Shown here: one piece after another, positions 52,260-62,882 of the stretch
Position numbering within the stretch: the stretch's first letter is position 1
How the letters are laid out: every line of letters starts with the position of its first letter
Assembly: GCA_030068145.1 (NCBI GenBank)
Contig: JAPJBO010000246.1
Span: 124,001-188,000, forward strand
Origin: Diplonema papillatum
Lineage: Eukaryota > Euglenozoa > Diplonemea > Diplonemida > Diplonemidae
Length of the DNA: 64,000 bases
Direction of reading: 5' to 3'
Made by a program: the position numbers and the translations under genes
The notes under the pieces: model-generated
The model's database searches: none
What the model saw: only the letters and a program-made list of their open reading frames with translations
What the model was told of the DNA's origin: nothing

Positions 52260-53579
52260 ATGTTCGCCCCTGGGAGCCCTCTCCGCCTCGCAACGCGGCT
52301 GAAAACCGGGCGCCGCGTGAAGCAGAGCATCCTGTTCGCGCGCAGCGACAACGAGGCCGGGCTCGCCGCAGCCCCGGAGCTGCCGCCGGACGGCGACAGC
52401 AGCAAGAAGCTGCTGTTTAAAGTGACGCACGGCACGTACTACGCCGTGCGCATCCCGCTGCTGCGGTCGGGGTTCCACCGCGTCTCGAGGGACAGCGTGC
52501 TGCCCTGCAATGTGGTGTGGAGGCGGCCGTTCGCGATCTCGAAGAAGGAAGCCAACTCGACGCCCGAAGCTGCCGACGACGTCCCGACCGGCGACGCCTC
52601 CGCCGATTTGCTGAAGTCAGCGTCTCCCGACACCGCCGCGTTGCTGACCGAAGGCTCGTCGCTGGTGCCCGTCAGCAAGAGGCAGTGGACCAACCACTTC
52701 CCGGGCAGCTACGCGCATCTGGGCTCGAAAGACGGGATGTTCCTCGCGATCAACGCGATGAAGCGCTCCTTCGGCGCCGCGTTCGACATCGTGCCTGAAA
52801 CCTGGGTGCTGCCGGCGGAGTACGAGGAGCTGTCGCGGCACGTGCAGGCGAACCCCACCGTGAAACTGATCAGCAAACCGGCCCGCGGGAGTTGCGGGCG
52901 GGAGATCACCGTGGTGGAGGGTGACTCGCTGGCGCTGCAGAGGATGCTGACGTTCGCAACGGCGCCAGAACCTCCGTCAGGAGGAATTCGGCCAATCCGG
53001 TCGAAGAGGTGGGTTGTGCAGAGGTACGTTACCCCGCCGATGTTGGTGCACGGGAGGAAGTTCGATCTTCGCGTGTACGTGGCGGTCACGAGCATGTCGC
53101 CGCTGGTGGCATATGTCTATCAAGAAGGGTTGGTTCGCTTCGCCAGCGAAGACTACAACCCGCAGAACCGGCTGGCTCAACTAACAAACTCCAGCCTCGC
53201 CCGCAAGCGCGACGCGTCCCTCCGCCACCCCGCAGCCGACCCGCACCACACCCAAGCAACCCCCCTCGGCGACACGCCACCTGCCTCCATCCACACCCCG
53301 CCCGAGTCACACGAAGGCTCCCTTTCCCCTGCCGCGGACCCGCCCACCTTCGTCGGGCCCCTCCAGCGCTGGGAAACCCGGTCGCGCGACCCGAATGCTT
53401 CAAAAGACTTGAATGACGACGCCTCATGGCCTCGCTTTAAGTGGTCCATCACTGACTTGAAACACTACGTACAGCAGCACCGAGGTGACGAGGCTTGGGA
53501 GACCATGTGGGCAGGCATCGTCGATGTGATCCTGAAGGCGTTGATCGCCGGGGAGCGTCCCATCAGCAAACATCTCCAG
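52260..53579 (+). CDS. TTLL gene, exon 1
   Basis: 440 codons covering the N-terminal region and most of the ATP-grasp fold, up to ISKHLQ. The frame reads on to a stop at 53613-53615 inside the intron. Confidence 0.85.
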
Positions 53580-55258
53580 GTGCGTTTCACTTGTAGTGCG
53601 GGATACTGGTTTTAAAAGATTAACTCAACCAATTTCTGCTTCCCTGGAGACAGCACTTTTTACAGCTAAAAGTTCAAGCGAACTTTAACTCTAAAAAGAA
53701 CGTTGGCAGCAGTTTAACCAGAACACATGTAGGTTAAATCGCACAAACAAATCGCACGAAGACCATTGGACCATGGAAACATTGTGCAGGAAAGAAGTGC
53801 AACGCAACCAGATGGACCTGGCGCGGCCCCGACTGTGGGAGACACGCACATCCAAGGGATCAACCTACTGACCACCTGCTCGCGCCGTTTACCCAAAACA
53901 AAAGCGCTGCGAATGAGCAGGAACACAACGATGCCCGGAGCCCAGCCCAGCTACCTTTTACTCTAAGAACGCAAACATATACAGGACTACGACAAGGGTA
54001 ACGTATACACGAATCAGTCTTTTGAGCTGTTTGGCTTCGATGTCATGCTTGATGCTGAACTGAAGCCGTGGCTTATTGAGGTCAACTGCATACCCTCACT
54101 CGAATCAAGCAGTGCGATGGATTGGATGGTGAAGTGCGGATGCGTCACAGACCTCTTCAACATGCTGATGATCCAGCCATTTGACCGCGAGACTAGCGAC
54201 TTGGTATGCATTCCCGTCCTGCCGTTGCATGTGCGAAGCACAGCGCACGATGAGAGCGTGCTAGGCAAATCAGAAGTTTTCCGGCCACCGTTCCTCGTAT
54301 ATCGCATCCCTGAGCAAAACGAGCGGGCCTGAGTCGAACAGCCAGACACCGGGAACTCCTCTCTGACGACCACGCGGCCCGAAGTATTGGTTTTGTTAAG
54401 GGTCGGTGCCTACCGTTGAAACCTTCCTGACTTCTTGACCAAGCTGGATGACCAGAACCCCACATCAGCACGCTAGGCATCACCCAACCCGGTTGATATC
54501 ACCCAACGATGAACAACAGTTCATCACCCCGAAGCGCTTTACTCACACTTTCTCTTACAGCTCTATACAGCCAACCGGAGACTTTAAAGTACCGGCCTTG
54601 TCGAACTCTACAACCTGAACCTGGCTGGACCACAGAAGTGGGGACCCTATTTAGCGACAACAGAAACTTATTTGCCTCCCCACTGGGCGCGTGCATTATC
54701 AGCAGTGTGGTCACCCCTTCCGAGCCTGGCCATATCGAACATATGCGATATTAAACTCGCCTGCGCTCTACAGGTTTTGCAATGTTGTTTGGCCGCGTCC
54801 GTTTGGAGCCTGGTCTATGGAATCCTCCTTTTGCAAAACGTTCCATTCCACCACAGCGTCTTCGTTGCGAGGTCGACGCCGCGCGTGAGGAACTAAGAGA
54901 AGAGCTGCAGGCCCTCGCTAAGAAAGCGCAAGCGGCAGCGAAGGAAGGCGAGGTCAACTCGGATGAGGAACCGCCGAAGCTGACGAGTGACAAGTCCGAC
55001 GAACTGTCCCGAAAGCTGCGCCTACTCCTCGACGAGCTGAAGCAGCGGGTGGCAGCCGCGGGGGGGCCGCCCGCCATCGAGCACTCGTGGGATGCTGCCG
55101 ACTTCGCGATGCGGCTGGCCGATGAGGAGTCGTACAAAGGCGGTTACACCCGCATCTTCCCGACCCCTAGCACCGTGCAGGAGCATAGCCCGTACTTCAG
55201 CGGATCCGCTTCGGAGACACGCAATCGGGACCTGTGGGGTGCTTTGCAACTGATTTAA
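52260..55258 (+). CDS. Tubulin tyrosine ligase-like (TTLL) enzyme, three exons
   Basis: Exons 52260-53579, 53985-54203 and 54857-55258, all phase 0, giving 646 aa. Donors GTGCGT and GTATGC; acceptors TATACAG and CACCACAG. The family ligates Tyr, Glu or Gly to tubulin using an ATP-grasp fold. Seen: KRQWTNHFPGSYAHLGSKDG, LISKPARGSCGREI, WVVQRYV...GRKFDLRVYV.VTSMSPL, YVYQEGLVRFAS, LTNSS, and in exon 2 FELFGFDVMLD...KPWLIEVNCIPSL with the metal-binding Glu and Asn. A Pro/His/Thr-rich insert of about 65 residues splits the fold after LTNSSLARK. Exon 3 is a coiled coil plus a short GGYTRIFPTP tail. Polyglutamylase versus other specificity cannot be told. ATG 52260 is the first in frame. Likely an axoneme or microtubule modifier. 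Confidence 0.9.
53985..54203 (+). CDS. TTLL gene, exon 2
   Basis: 73 codons starting DYDKGNVY and carrying the catalytic PWLIEVN motif. Ends ETSDL before GTATGC. Confidence 0.9.
54565..54600 (+). repeat. Family C 3' module in TTLL intron 2
   Basis: CCAACCGGAGACTTTAAAGT and ACCGGCC. It lies about 260 nt upstream of the exon 3 acceptor. Confidence 0.55.
54857..55258 (+). CDS. TTLL gene, exon 3
   Basis: 134 codons including stop; starts RLRCEVDAAREELREEL (coiled coil) and ends NRDLWGALQLI. Confidence 0.85.
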   Translation, partial: RLRCEVDAAREELREELQALAKKAQAAAKEGEVNSDEEPPKLTSDKSDELSRKLRLLLDELKQRVAAAGGPPAIEHSWDAADFAMRLADEESYKGGYTRIFPTPSTVQEHSPYFSGSASETRNRDLWGALQLI

Positions 55259-55644
55259 TGAGGGGATGCTGCCACAACGTTACGGCTAACCGATGAGAAG
55301 CCGTGCAAAGATGGGTGCCCCTGAATCTTCCCGGCTCCGAGTAGGCCGCTCATCGCCCGGTGTTTCGGATCCTTACCTTCTTGTGCAGTCGACCACTTGA
55401 TCACCCCTCGGTTCATCCAAGACTTCCAGGGTTGTACAAGTGAGCGTGAAGGAAACACCCGCATGCTTGAAAGACGTGGAAGGGAATGAAAATTGAGGTG
55501 GTCATGTGCCAACGGAATTGCAACGGTCAATATCGTTCTCTGTGGGCTCGTTCCAGCCGAGCGAGATGATGATTGCATACGTAGCTCCTCACGGGTTTCC
55601 AAGAGCCACGGTATCCAGATGCGGATGCAAAGTCGGCGTTCCAT

Positions 55645-55840
55645 GAGAATTGGAGCTGGCGTCTACTGGCCTCTCGCACTGGCTTGGCTACATGGGGCTT
55701 ATGCTGACCCCTTCCTCCGGTCCGGCTCGTGCATCTCCATCTCAACAAAGGGTGAAAGCAAAGCGGATGCTTACAAACAAACGAAGGAGAAGAACACCGA
55801 CCATGAGGCTATGACTGCCGCCGGGACTACGTCACGCCAG
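55645..55840 (+). repeat. Dispersed repeat family B, copy 2
   Basis: AATTGGAGCTGGCGTCTACT to GCCGGGACTACGTCACGCC; pair of 8541-8733, with an extra short insertion. Confidence 0.7.
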
Positions 55841-56256
55841 CCCGAGAAAAAGAATCGGGAAGGTGTGACTGACATTCGTTGATCCTGTTGGTTCGGGCTA
55901 GTTCAGTCGGAGTGCTACCTTTTACCGGGATTTTGCTGGTCGTAGAAGCCAGCCCCACCCCGAATCCTTCTGGTGTCGATTCGAGGTGGTCGTGCTCATC
56001 TGGCCATGCGCCTTGCTCCTGTTCCCTCAGTAGACTGCAAGCTGGCGATGAGAAGATACACGAGCCGCAGCACAGCAGGGCACGCATCAATTGGCGCAGG
56101 ATGTGCACGGTTTGCTGATTGGTTCTTTGCGGTTACGGCTTTGGCCGTTTCCGTCTGTTTCCTCCGTTTCTCCAGCGGCGCACACAAACTGACGTTAGGC
56201 CCCCCCCCCCCTAAAAAACGGGCGGCTTTGCGAAGTCCCGTGCCGGGTCCTATATT

Positions 56257-56473
56257 TTATTTTGTATAAGCACCTGCTTTGTAGGAAATTCTTGAGGCTG
56301 CCAGCTGCAAAAGATCAAAGGAGGTAAATGTGCTGTAGCCCACACGAAACACAGGTGAATCTGGGTTCAGTGGCGGGCGTAAGCGCTCAAAAAAGACCCA
56401 CTTTGTAGTCGTATTGTTTCTCCCCCTCTAGTCTCCTTCGAAGTAAGCACAAGGCAGCCCCTCGAGTATTTTT
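56257..56473 (+). repeat. Family A repeat, full length
   Basis: TTTTGTATAAGCACCTGCTT to AAGGCAGCCCCTCGAGTATT; slightly shortened in the left half. Confidence 0.85.
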
Positions 56474-56789
56474 GCTCCAAACGCCGCGCCCAATTGGAAC
56501 GCGGTGCCCAATACTTTCCTGCCTCCTCCCACGCGGCGTGAAATCAGCCGTTCCACTGCTGCCGTCGCAGCTTCAAAGACTTTATCGTCATGTCACCAAG
56601 CCGCCCGCGTGGTCTGCCCTTAGCTAGCTCCAAGTGGTCGAAGATGCGTATCCGGCCGTCTCAGTATTTTATCCTCTCCTCCCCCGTTCAAAGAATCACA
56701 CTGCCGTCGGCACCGACCAATCAGTAATCTGAGCTGGTCTTCCGGCTGTTCTCAGACATCATGGCTCCGCGCTTTCTTCGTCCCGCCTG

Positions 56790-57093
56790 CGTGCGCACAT
56801 GGAAAAGTGTCGAGAGCGGCTGTTTCACCCAGCCAATGCGAGTGTGTCCTGCGTGCCCACATGACAGTGTCGAGAGTGGCTGTTTCACCCAGCAAATGAG
56901 AGTGTGTCCTGCGTGCGCACATGGAAAAGTGTCGAGAGCGGCTGTTTCACTCAGCAAATGCGAGTGTGTCCTGCGTGCCCACATGACAGTGTCGAGAGTG
57001 GCTGTTCACCCAGCAAATGCGAGTGTGTCCTGCGTGCGCACATGGAAAAGTGTCGAGAGTGGCTGTTTCACTCAGCAAATGCGAGTGTGTCGG
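56790..57093 (+). repeat. 60-bp minisatellite with 121-bp higher-order period
   Basis: Two alternating unit types, one with GCGCACATGGAAAAGTGTCG and one with GCCCACATGACAGTGTCGAG, each followed by a GGCTGTTTCAC..CAGC.AATG segment and GTGTGTCCTGCGTGC. Five units in all, so the dimer is the recent unit of copying. Confidence 0.9.
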
Positions 57094-57851
57094 TCAGGAG
57101 CTGTTTTGGTGCTGTGGTACTGGAGTCTACAGTTCGCGTTGCTCGGGTGTGGTGCGCGTGGTCGGGTGTCCGGATTATCTACATAACCATGCTCGTTTAA
57201 CCCTGTACGGGCAGGGGACATATTTATGGCGAAAATGCGACCCCGAGCGAAGACACGTCAAAAAAGGATCTCAATGGCTGCTGTGAAAAGATGTGTTACG
57301 AAACCTATCCAAGGAGCACTAGGTTTCCCATTTTGGAGTCGTTCAACTCTCGAGTTTGACCCATTATTTATTAGATTCCCAGGAAGGCTTTCTGCGCGCT
57401 GGACAACCTCCGTAAGGGGTAAGGACAAAGGCAAATGCAAGCGTGTCCGTTGGAGTGTACGAATGTGGGTGTCAGTTACGACCGCTCGGTGTTTATGTGA
57501 ACTACGATCTTGTTCGCATTGTTCAGGCAGGCGGGAACATTATATATGGGCCTAGAGACGCCACCATAATATGGTGGCGTCTCAGGTATCAGTAAGCATG
57601 CAGTGTGTCGCTCGATCTACGCAGTTTGGTGCACGAAGAAAATTTTTGCGTGACTCCGACGTGTGTCCATGCCCGCATGGGTGAATGTACAGCTACTTCA
57701 CGTTCATTTGCGTGCGGTATCACTGGCTGAGAGGACTGTCCCACCACGCTATTTTACTCTGAGGAGGGGGGTCGAGTGCAAGCTTGGCTCGGGGGGATAC
57801 GAGGGGGGAGTCGGAAGAAAAAAACTCGAAGAAAAAAAAAAGAAGGAAAAC

Positions 57852-59968
57852 ATGTCATCAAGACTCAGCCACGCCGTGGCGATGCCGCTCACGGCCGACG
57901 AGAAGATGCGGGGGCCGACGCGCACCAGCAACTGGGTGGTGCCGGGCGCGATACTGATGGGCGACTGCCCGACCCTGGGGCAGGACCGCGTTTCGGCGCT
58001 CGAAGCCGCAGGCGTCACGACCTTCGTCGACCTTCGGGACTCCGCGGGCAACTCGAACTACCTGCAGGCAGCGGGGAGCCGCAGTGGGTACGTGGCCTTC
58101 CCGTATCATTGCGAGAACTACGGGGCCCGTGATGCGCAGAAGCAGTTCTTGTGCTCTCTCCTCGACAGGGCGCACGCGGGAGAGGTGTTGTATGTCCACG
58201 ATACAGATGGGCATGCGGAATGCGGTGTCGTGGGTGCGTGCCTGCTGTCCGCGCTGTACGGACACTCTGGCATGAAGGCGCTGAATATCATTGCGCAGCT
58301 GCACGCAATTCGGGAGAATACCGAGGGCGTCGACTGCCCCGTGGTTTCCAGGTGCCGCGACGTCAAGACGTACGTCAAGGAAATCACGCGCACCCTCACG
58401 TACACCCCAGGGAGCGCCCCCGCCCCCCAGCAGCCGCAACAGCAGCAACAGCAGCAGCCGCAGTACCAGCAGCAACAGCAGCAGCCACAATACCAGCAGC
58501 AACAACCGCAGTACCAGCAACAGCAGCAGCAGCAGCAGCAGCCACAGTACCAGCAACAGCAGCAGCAGCCACAATATCATCAACCGCAGCAGCAGCAGCA
58601 GCAGCAGCCTGTGCACGCGAGTCCATCGCGGTTCTCGAACGTGGAGAAGCAAGGCGTCGGCGGCGGCACGCAGCACATCAACATCTTCGACGACTCGTCG
58701 GTGTCGAGCCTGAACAACTCGAGCCGCTTCGCGCACAGCCGGGGCAAGCACGGCGGCGGCGAGGCCAGCTTCAACATTTTCGGGGGCGACTCGAAGCCGC
58801 AGCACTCGAAAAAGTCGACCGGCCGCGCCGGCGTCTCCTCGCAGCCGGGCACCCCCGCCAGGAACCCGGCCGGCTCCCCGACGCCCAACGTCGGCCTCTC
58901 CGACTCCCTCCGGTCCCTCGGCTCGCAGGGCTCCTTCGGCCAGCCGCAGTTCCAGCAGCCCCAGCAGCCGCCGCAGTACCAGCAGCCCCAGCAGTACTCG
59001 CAGGCCGGCTCGCCGGGGTTGCCGGCGCGGCAGCCGGGGCTCAACGACTCCGTCCGGTCGGCACACTCCCAGAACTCTGTGCACCAGCACCAGCACCAGC
59101 AGCAGCAGCAGCAGCAGCCCCCGCAGCAGTACCAGCAGCCGCAGCCGTACCAGCAGCCGCAGCAGTACCAGCAGGCCCACCAGCCGGCGTCGTTCCACGA
59201 CCCCATCCCCCCGCGCCCCGCCAACCTGCCGGAGCCCATCGAAGACCACCCCATATCCATCCACATCGCGCGCGCGTCCGCCTCGCAGCCGTGGGGCTTC
59301 GCCCTCGACGGCATCGACGTCGTGTCCGTCGGCCCGGGAACGCCTTCCGCAGTCGCCGGCCTGCCTTTGGGACGCCTCGTCGGCATCGACACGCAGCCTG
59401 TGTCAACAGAGGCAGACCTCCACCTGCTCGGCGGCGGGCGCACGGAAGTGACGCTGCACATTGTTCCCCTCCGGAAAGATGCGCTTTGCACGTACGTTCT
59501 GAACCGGCAGCCCGGCCAATCGTGGGGGATCGACGTCGACGAGCTGTGGGTCGTCGGCGTGATTCCGGGATCGCCGGCCGACGTGGTGGGCGTGCGCTGC
59601 GGGCGTTTGATCAGCATCAACGGTGTCGAGCTGTCGAGCATGGACGATTGCGCCGTCCTCGCCGGCATCAACGAAGCGACGCTGTGCATTCTCCCGGATG
59701 AGTCCGTGAACGCGAACCAAGCGTTCGTGCCGCAACACCAGACCAGCCCCCCCAGGGCGGACCACCACCCGCAGCACAACCCCCAGTACCAGCAGCAGCA
59801 ACAGCAGCAACAGCAGCAGCAGCAGCAGCCGCCCAACTCATCCCCGGTCAGGTCCGCTCCCGCGGCACCCGCTCGGGAGCTGCCGCCCCCGTTCGACACT
59901 CGCAACAAGGAGGCGTTGAAGCAAGCGAGCGGGCCGACCCGGACAACTAATTGGGTAATTCCCGGAAG
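57852..59968 (+). CDS. Phosphatase-PDZ gene, exon 1
   Basis: Encodes domain 1, the polyQ regions, both PDZ-like domains and the opening of domain 2 (GPTRTTNWVIPG). Donor GTCTGC at 59969, phase 2. The purine-rich leader GAAGGAAAAC precedes the ATG. Confidence 0.85.
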
Positions 59969-62814
59969 GTCTGCCTTTGCCTTTTTTATTTATTTTGAGT
60001 ATGAACCTGCTTTGCATGGGGTACTCGACGTAAACGCCAGTTGTGAACTCCAAAGGATAATGGTCAAACCGGAGACCCTAAAACACCGAACCTTCAACCA
60101 CAATAAACGCTGATAATGCATGCACCCGGGCTTGACGCGGGGTGTGAGCGTCAAAAAATTGTTGGTACTTTGTTTGTACAACAGGTTTCCCAAACACTGC
60201 CAGCGGTCTTTGAAAGTGTCAGTAGTGGTTGTCTGGCGAATACTTCAACGGCCGCTTTGCGTTTATCTCTGGGCGACGCAAACCCGATGTAGGTCAAGCT
60301 TTCGTCGGAAGACTGCGATGTCTGACGTTTCCTCATGACACTCTCAACGAGAAACACAAGTTTTGTCAAGAACTGCGACACAACTGTTCTTGAAACTCAA
60401 CCCAAACAACAGGCTCTTGTGTGGTCCGGTGCCAGACATGCGGCGGCAGCAGGACGTGAAGGCGATTGCCGAAACGGGAATAACGACGATCATCAACTTG
60501 CAAGGAACCGGTGATCGGACTCCGTCCTACCTTGCGCCTCTCGAGAAATTTGCAGGACGGTATGCGGCTGAATCTGTGGATGGTGCTTTTTTTTACATAA
60601 GCGCCAGCTTCAAAGGAAATGCTCGACGATGCTGCCCGACAGAGAACAGCTGCAGCAAGTGCTGTAACTACCGAACCACGTGTTGAACGGACGTGAGGTC
60701 ATGCGGGTCTACCCCTACACGACAAATCACACAAACAAAACAGGTCAAAGTCCTGAGCGAGAAACAACACACGGTGGTGTAAGCGAAGAACAAATCAGAT
60801 TGTGTTTGTATTGTATTTGCCCCTTACCTACCCCCCCGTGTTAGTGTCGCCTCTGTTTAGCCGTTGTCAGTGTCGCCATTCTGCCTGAAAACGCGAAGCG
60901 ACACTGACACGGGAAGACGGTTCTCAATAGGGTTCCCTGTATTTGCATGAAGAATGTCTCATCCTCACCAACGGCTTCCCGTGTTAGTGTCGCCTTTTAG
61001 GAAAAGGTGCCTTTAGGCAGGCGACACTAACACGGGGGGTAGGTACCTCTAACTTTCCTCCCATCCATTCGGATTCGAATCAGCTACGTCAAGTTTCTCT
61101 GTACACCTACCCCCTTATACCCACCACCGTTGTTTAAGATGGATGGCCTACCCCCCCTTGAGATGAACAAATGGCAGGGAACGTAGATCCATCTTACAGA
61201 CGGGAAAGGCGAGAAACGTGGAGAAACGCAGCGGGTAGATTCTCGCCTCGGGCAAGACGCCGCCAGTGTGTTCAAGATGGATCACCTGTTTTTCAACTGC
61301 GAATTTGTTTGGGCCAGATCTGCGCGTGTTCGCATCGGTCGGATCTGAACTATTTTTGGGGCAGTGTGGGCCTCTTCTCCGGAGAAACACGCGCTCAAAG
61401 CCCGAGAGCCTTGCACTCTCCCTCCGGGTGGCGACACCGTGCCCTTTCTCGCTCTCTTTCATGTTCTCCGAAAGAAGACCTGTTGTTGAGGGATTCTCCC
61501 CACCTCCAAGACTGTGAGTAACGAACAAAATGAACGAGATACCAGGGGTAATGCGCACCGATCCTGAATGGAGCTACACGCGCAGTTGTCGAACGGGAGC
61601 TGTTGCGAAGGAATTGGGACACTGTTTCACGCAGATAAGAGGAGTACCGCTCCTCTCGTACAAGCTCTGAGTGTTCTTGCACTCTTCGACCAGCACCGAC
61701 TGTCCTGATCTAGTGCAACAGGGGTGGAGATGTAGTAATTCTACTAAAAACAACTCAGGTCGATCAACGTCGTCAGCCACCACCTCAAAGATGGCTGCGT
61801 CCCGAATGACACGAAGGGATTCAAAGATCTCATCGCGCAAGTTCGAACGCTTTTGGTATGCTCGCTTGGTTTGCTGTTCGTCGAACCTCCCGTCGCAGGA
61901 AGGAGCGTTCGGGTATGGAAGCATGCAATACCTTGAGCATTGCCGTACACAAACGCTTTGACTTCCTGCGCAGCACTGTCCTGTCAGTCTTGCGCGAGTT
62001 GGTTAAAGAGCTACCCTTGCTGGCGAAGCCGAATGCTGGGCGTGGGCCAGTGCGGTGGTGGTCACCAGACCACCTACCTAGTGCCAACCTGCGAAGTCAT
62101 CTATCACTAGGGCTCGTGATGCCTACACCGCGAAACACTTGATCACGGGAAGCACGTCAAAGTTGCAGGTGGCAAGCGGAGGACCTGCCCTCCAGTGGGG
62201 TGGCCCGTTTCCCCCCTCCACCTGAAAAAGCCACTGCGTGGTCCCTGGAGGTCCTGGATGGTGTAAGCGAGGAACACATCAGATTGTGTTTGTATTGTAT
62301 TTGCATTTTGTCGAGTAGAGAAGAGTACGGGTGTAGAACGGAGGTAGCACAGACTACCAGACCAGCGGAGGCCACCACAAAAAGATTTTCTTACCTTTTC
62401 CTTATCCCTCAAAACCAGCACCAATAACAACGGTCTCCCTTTACATTTCCTCCCTTCCATTCGGAGCCAAAGCGCCAGCTTGGAAGGAAAAGCTCGACGA
62501 AGCTGTCAGACAAAGAAACTGAAGGAATCCCAAGTGCTGAGGGAACGTGCTGCCAACCCTCTCAACTCACTACCCGTCACACACAGGGACAAGGCGAAAT
62601 CCTCTACGTTCACTGTAGGGGCGGTCACGGTGAGACAGGCATGGTCGTCGCTTGCGTCCTCGCCACGACCTACGACCTGCCCCACATGAAGGCACTGAAT
62701 TTGACAGACACCCTGCACTCCACCCGTGCCGACACCGAAGACCAGTGCTCGCCCAGCACCCAGGAGCAGCGTATTTTTGTTCTCGAGGTCCTGAAGTCCA
62801 TGTCCGCGCAATAA
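57852..62814 (+). CDS. Pseudophosphatase - polyQ - PDZ x2 - phosphatase-like fusion, four exons
   Basis: Exons 57852-59968, 60413-60559, 61777-61855 and 62587-62814 join in phase with GT-AG borders to give 856 aa. Domain 1 (about 15-185) and domain 2 (about 690-856) are two versions of one dual-specificity/tyrosine phosphatase fold, both opening GPTRT(S/T)NWV(V/I)PG. In domain 1 the HC-x5-R loop reads HDTDGHAEC: catalytic Cys is Asp117 and Arg is Glu123, so it should be inactive. Domain 2 reads HCRGGHGETG: Cys791 is kept but Arg is Glu797. Between them lie Gln-rich stretches, two related NDSVRS/SDSLRS segments and two tandem PDZ-like domains (about 466-540 and 543-616, with PWGFALD and SWGIDVD loops). 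It probably binds phosphoproteins or lipids rather than hydrolysing them; this is inference. No signal or membrane segment. Confidence 0.85.
59990..60120 (+). repeat. Family A left end fused to family C right end, in intron 1
   Basis: GAGTATGAACCTGCTTTGCA (A), then directly AACCGGAGACCCTAAAACAC and CACAATAAACGCT (C). It starts about 20 nt after the donor. Confidence 0.65.
60413..60559 (+). CDS. Phosphatase-PDZ gene, exon 2
   Basis: Begins G-CTC after ACAACAG, giving RLLCGPVPDM, and runs through GITTIINLQG to EKFAG. Donor GTATGC, phase 2. Confidence 0.85.
60597..60740 (+). repeat. Subfamily A2 repeat in intron 2
   Basis: CATAAGCGCCAGCTTCAAAG, GTGCTGTAACTACCGAACCA, GCGGGTCTACCCCTACACGA. Starts about 35 nt after the donor. 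Pair of the sequence at 33550-33740. Confidence 0.65.
60826..61045. mobile_element. MITE-like element with 27-bp inverted ends
   Basis: Left 60826-60853 and right 61019-61045 read TACCTACCCCCC(C)GTGTT then AGTGTCGCCT inward, in opposite directions. Nested inside are further direct and inverted copies of GTGTTAGTGTCGCC and GCGACACTGACAC. No ORF. It sits within a repeat whose intact form is at 62262-62310. Confidence 0.7.
61777..61855 (+). CDS. Phosphatase-PDZ gene, exon 3 (79 nt)
   Basis: Reads C plus HHLKDGCVPNDTKGFKDLIA and QVRTLL, the expected D-loop and helix of the phosphatase fold. Phase 2 in, phase 0 out; acceptor CGTCAG, donor GTATGC. Confidence 0.8.
62470..62530 (+). repeat. Subfamily A2 fragment in intron 3
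   Basis: AAGCGCCAGCTTGGAAGG, AAAGCTCGACGAAGCTGTCA, AATCCCAAGTGCTG. About 60 nt before the exon 4 acceptor. Confidence 0.5.
62587..62814 (+). CDS. Phosphatase-PDZ gene, exon 4
   Basis: After CACACAG: GQGEILYVHCRGGHGETGMV, then the final helices, ending LKSMSAQ and TAA. Confidence 0.85.
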   Translation, partial: GQGEILYVHCRGGHGETGMVVACVLATTYDLPHMKALNLTDTLHSTRADTEDQCSPSTQEQRIFVLEVLKSMSAQ

Positions 62815-62845
62815 TTGCACAGAACCTTTCTTTCTCGGACTTTTA

Positions 62846-62882
62846 AAATACCGACCTTCTAATCCACAAATAACGCTAGAAC
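62846..62882 (+). repeat. Family C 3' module downstream of the stop
   Basis: TTAAAATACCGACCTTCTAA and CACAAATAACGCTAGA, 32 nt after the stop codon of the phosphatase-PDZ gene. Confidence 0.6.

Larger units (their letters stand above)
55259..57851. other. Intergenic stretch
   Basis: Holds repeat B copy 2, a family A copy and a 60-bp minisatellite. No gene recognised. The 90 nt before the next ATG are purine-rich. Confidence 0.55.

Noticed and set aside
57858..59264. 468-codon minus frame rich in Leu
   Set aside because: Antisense of CAG-type glutamine runs (CTG read as Leu).
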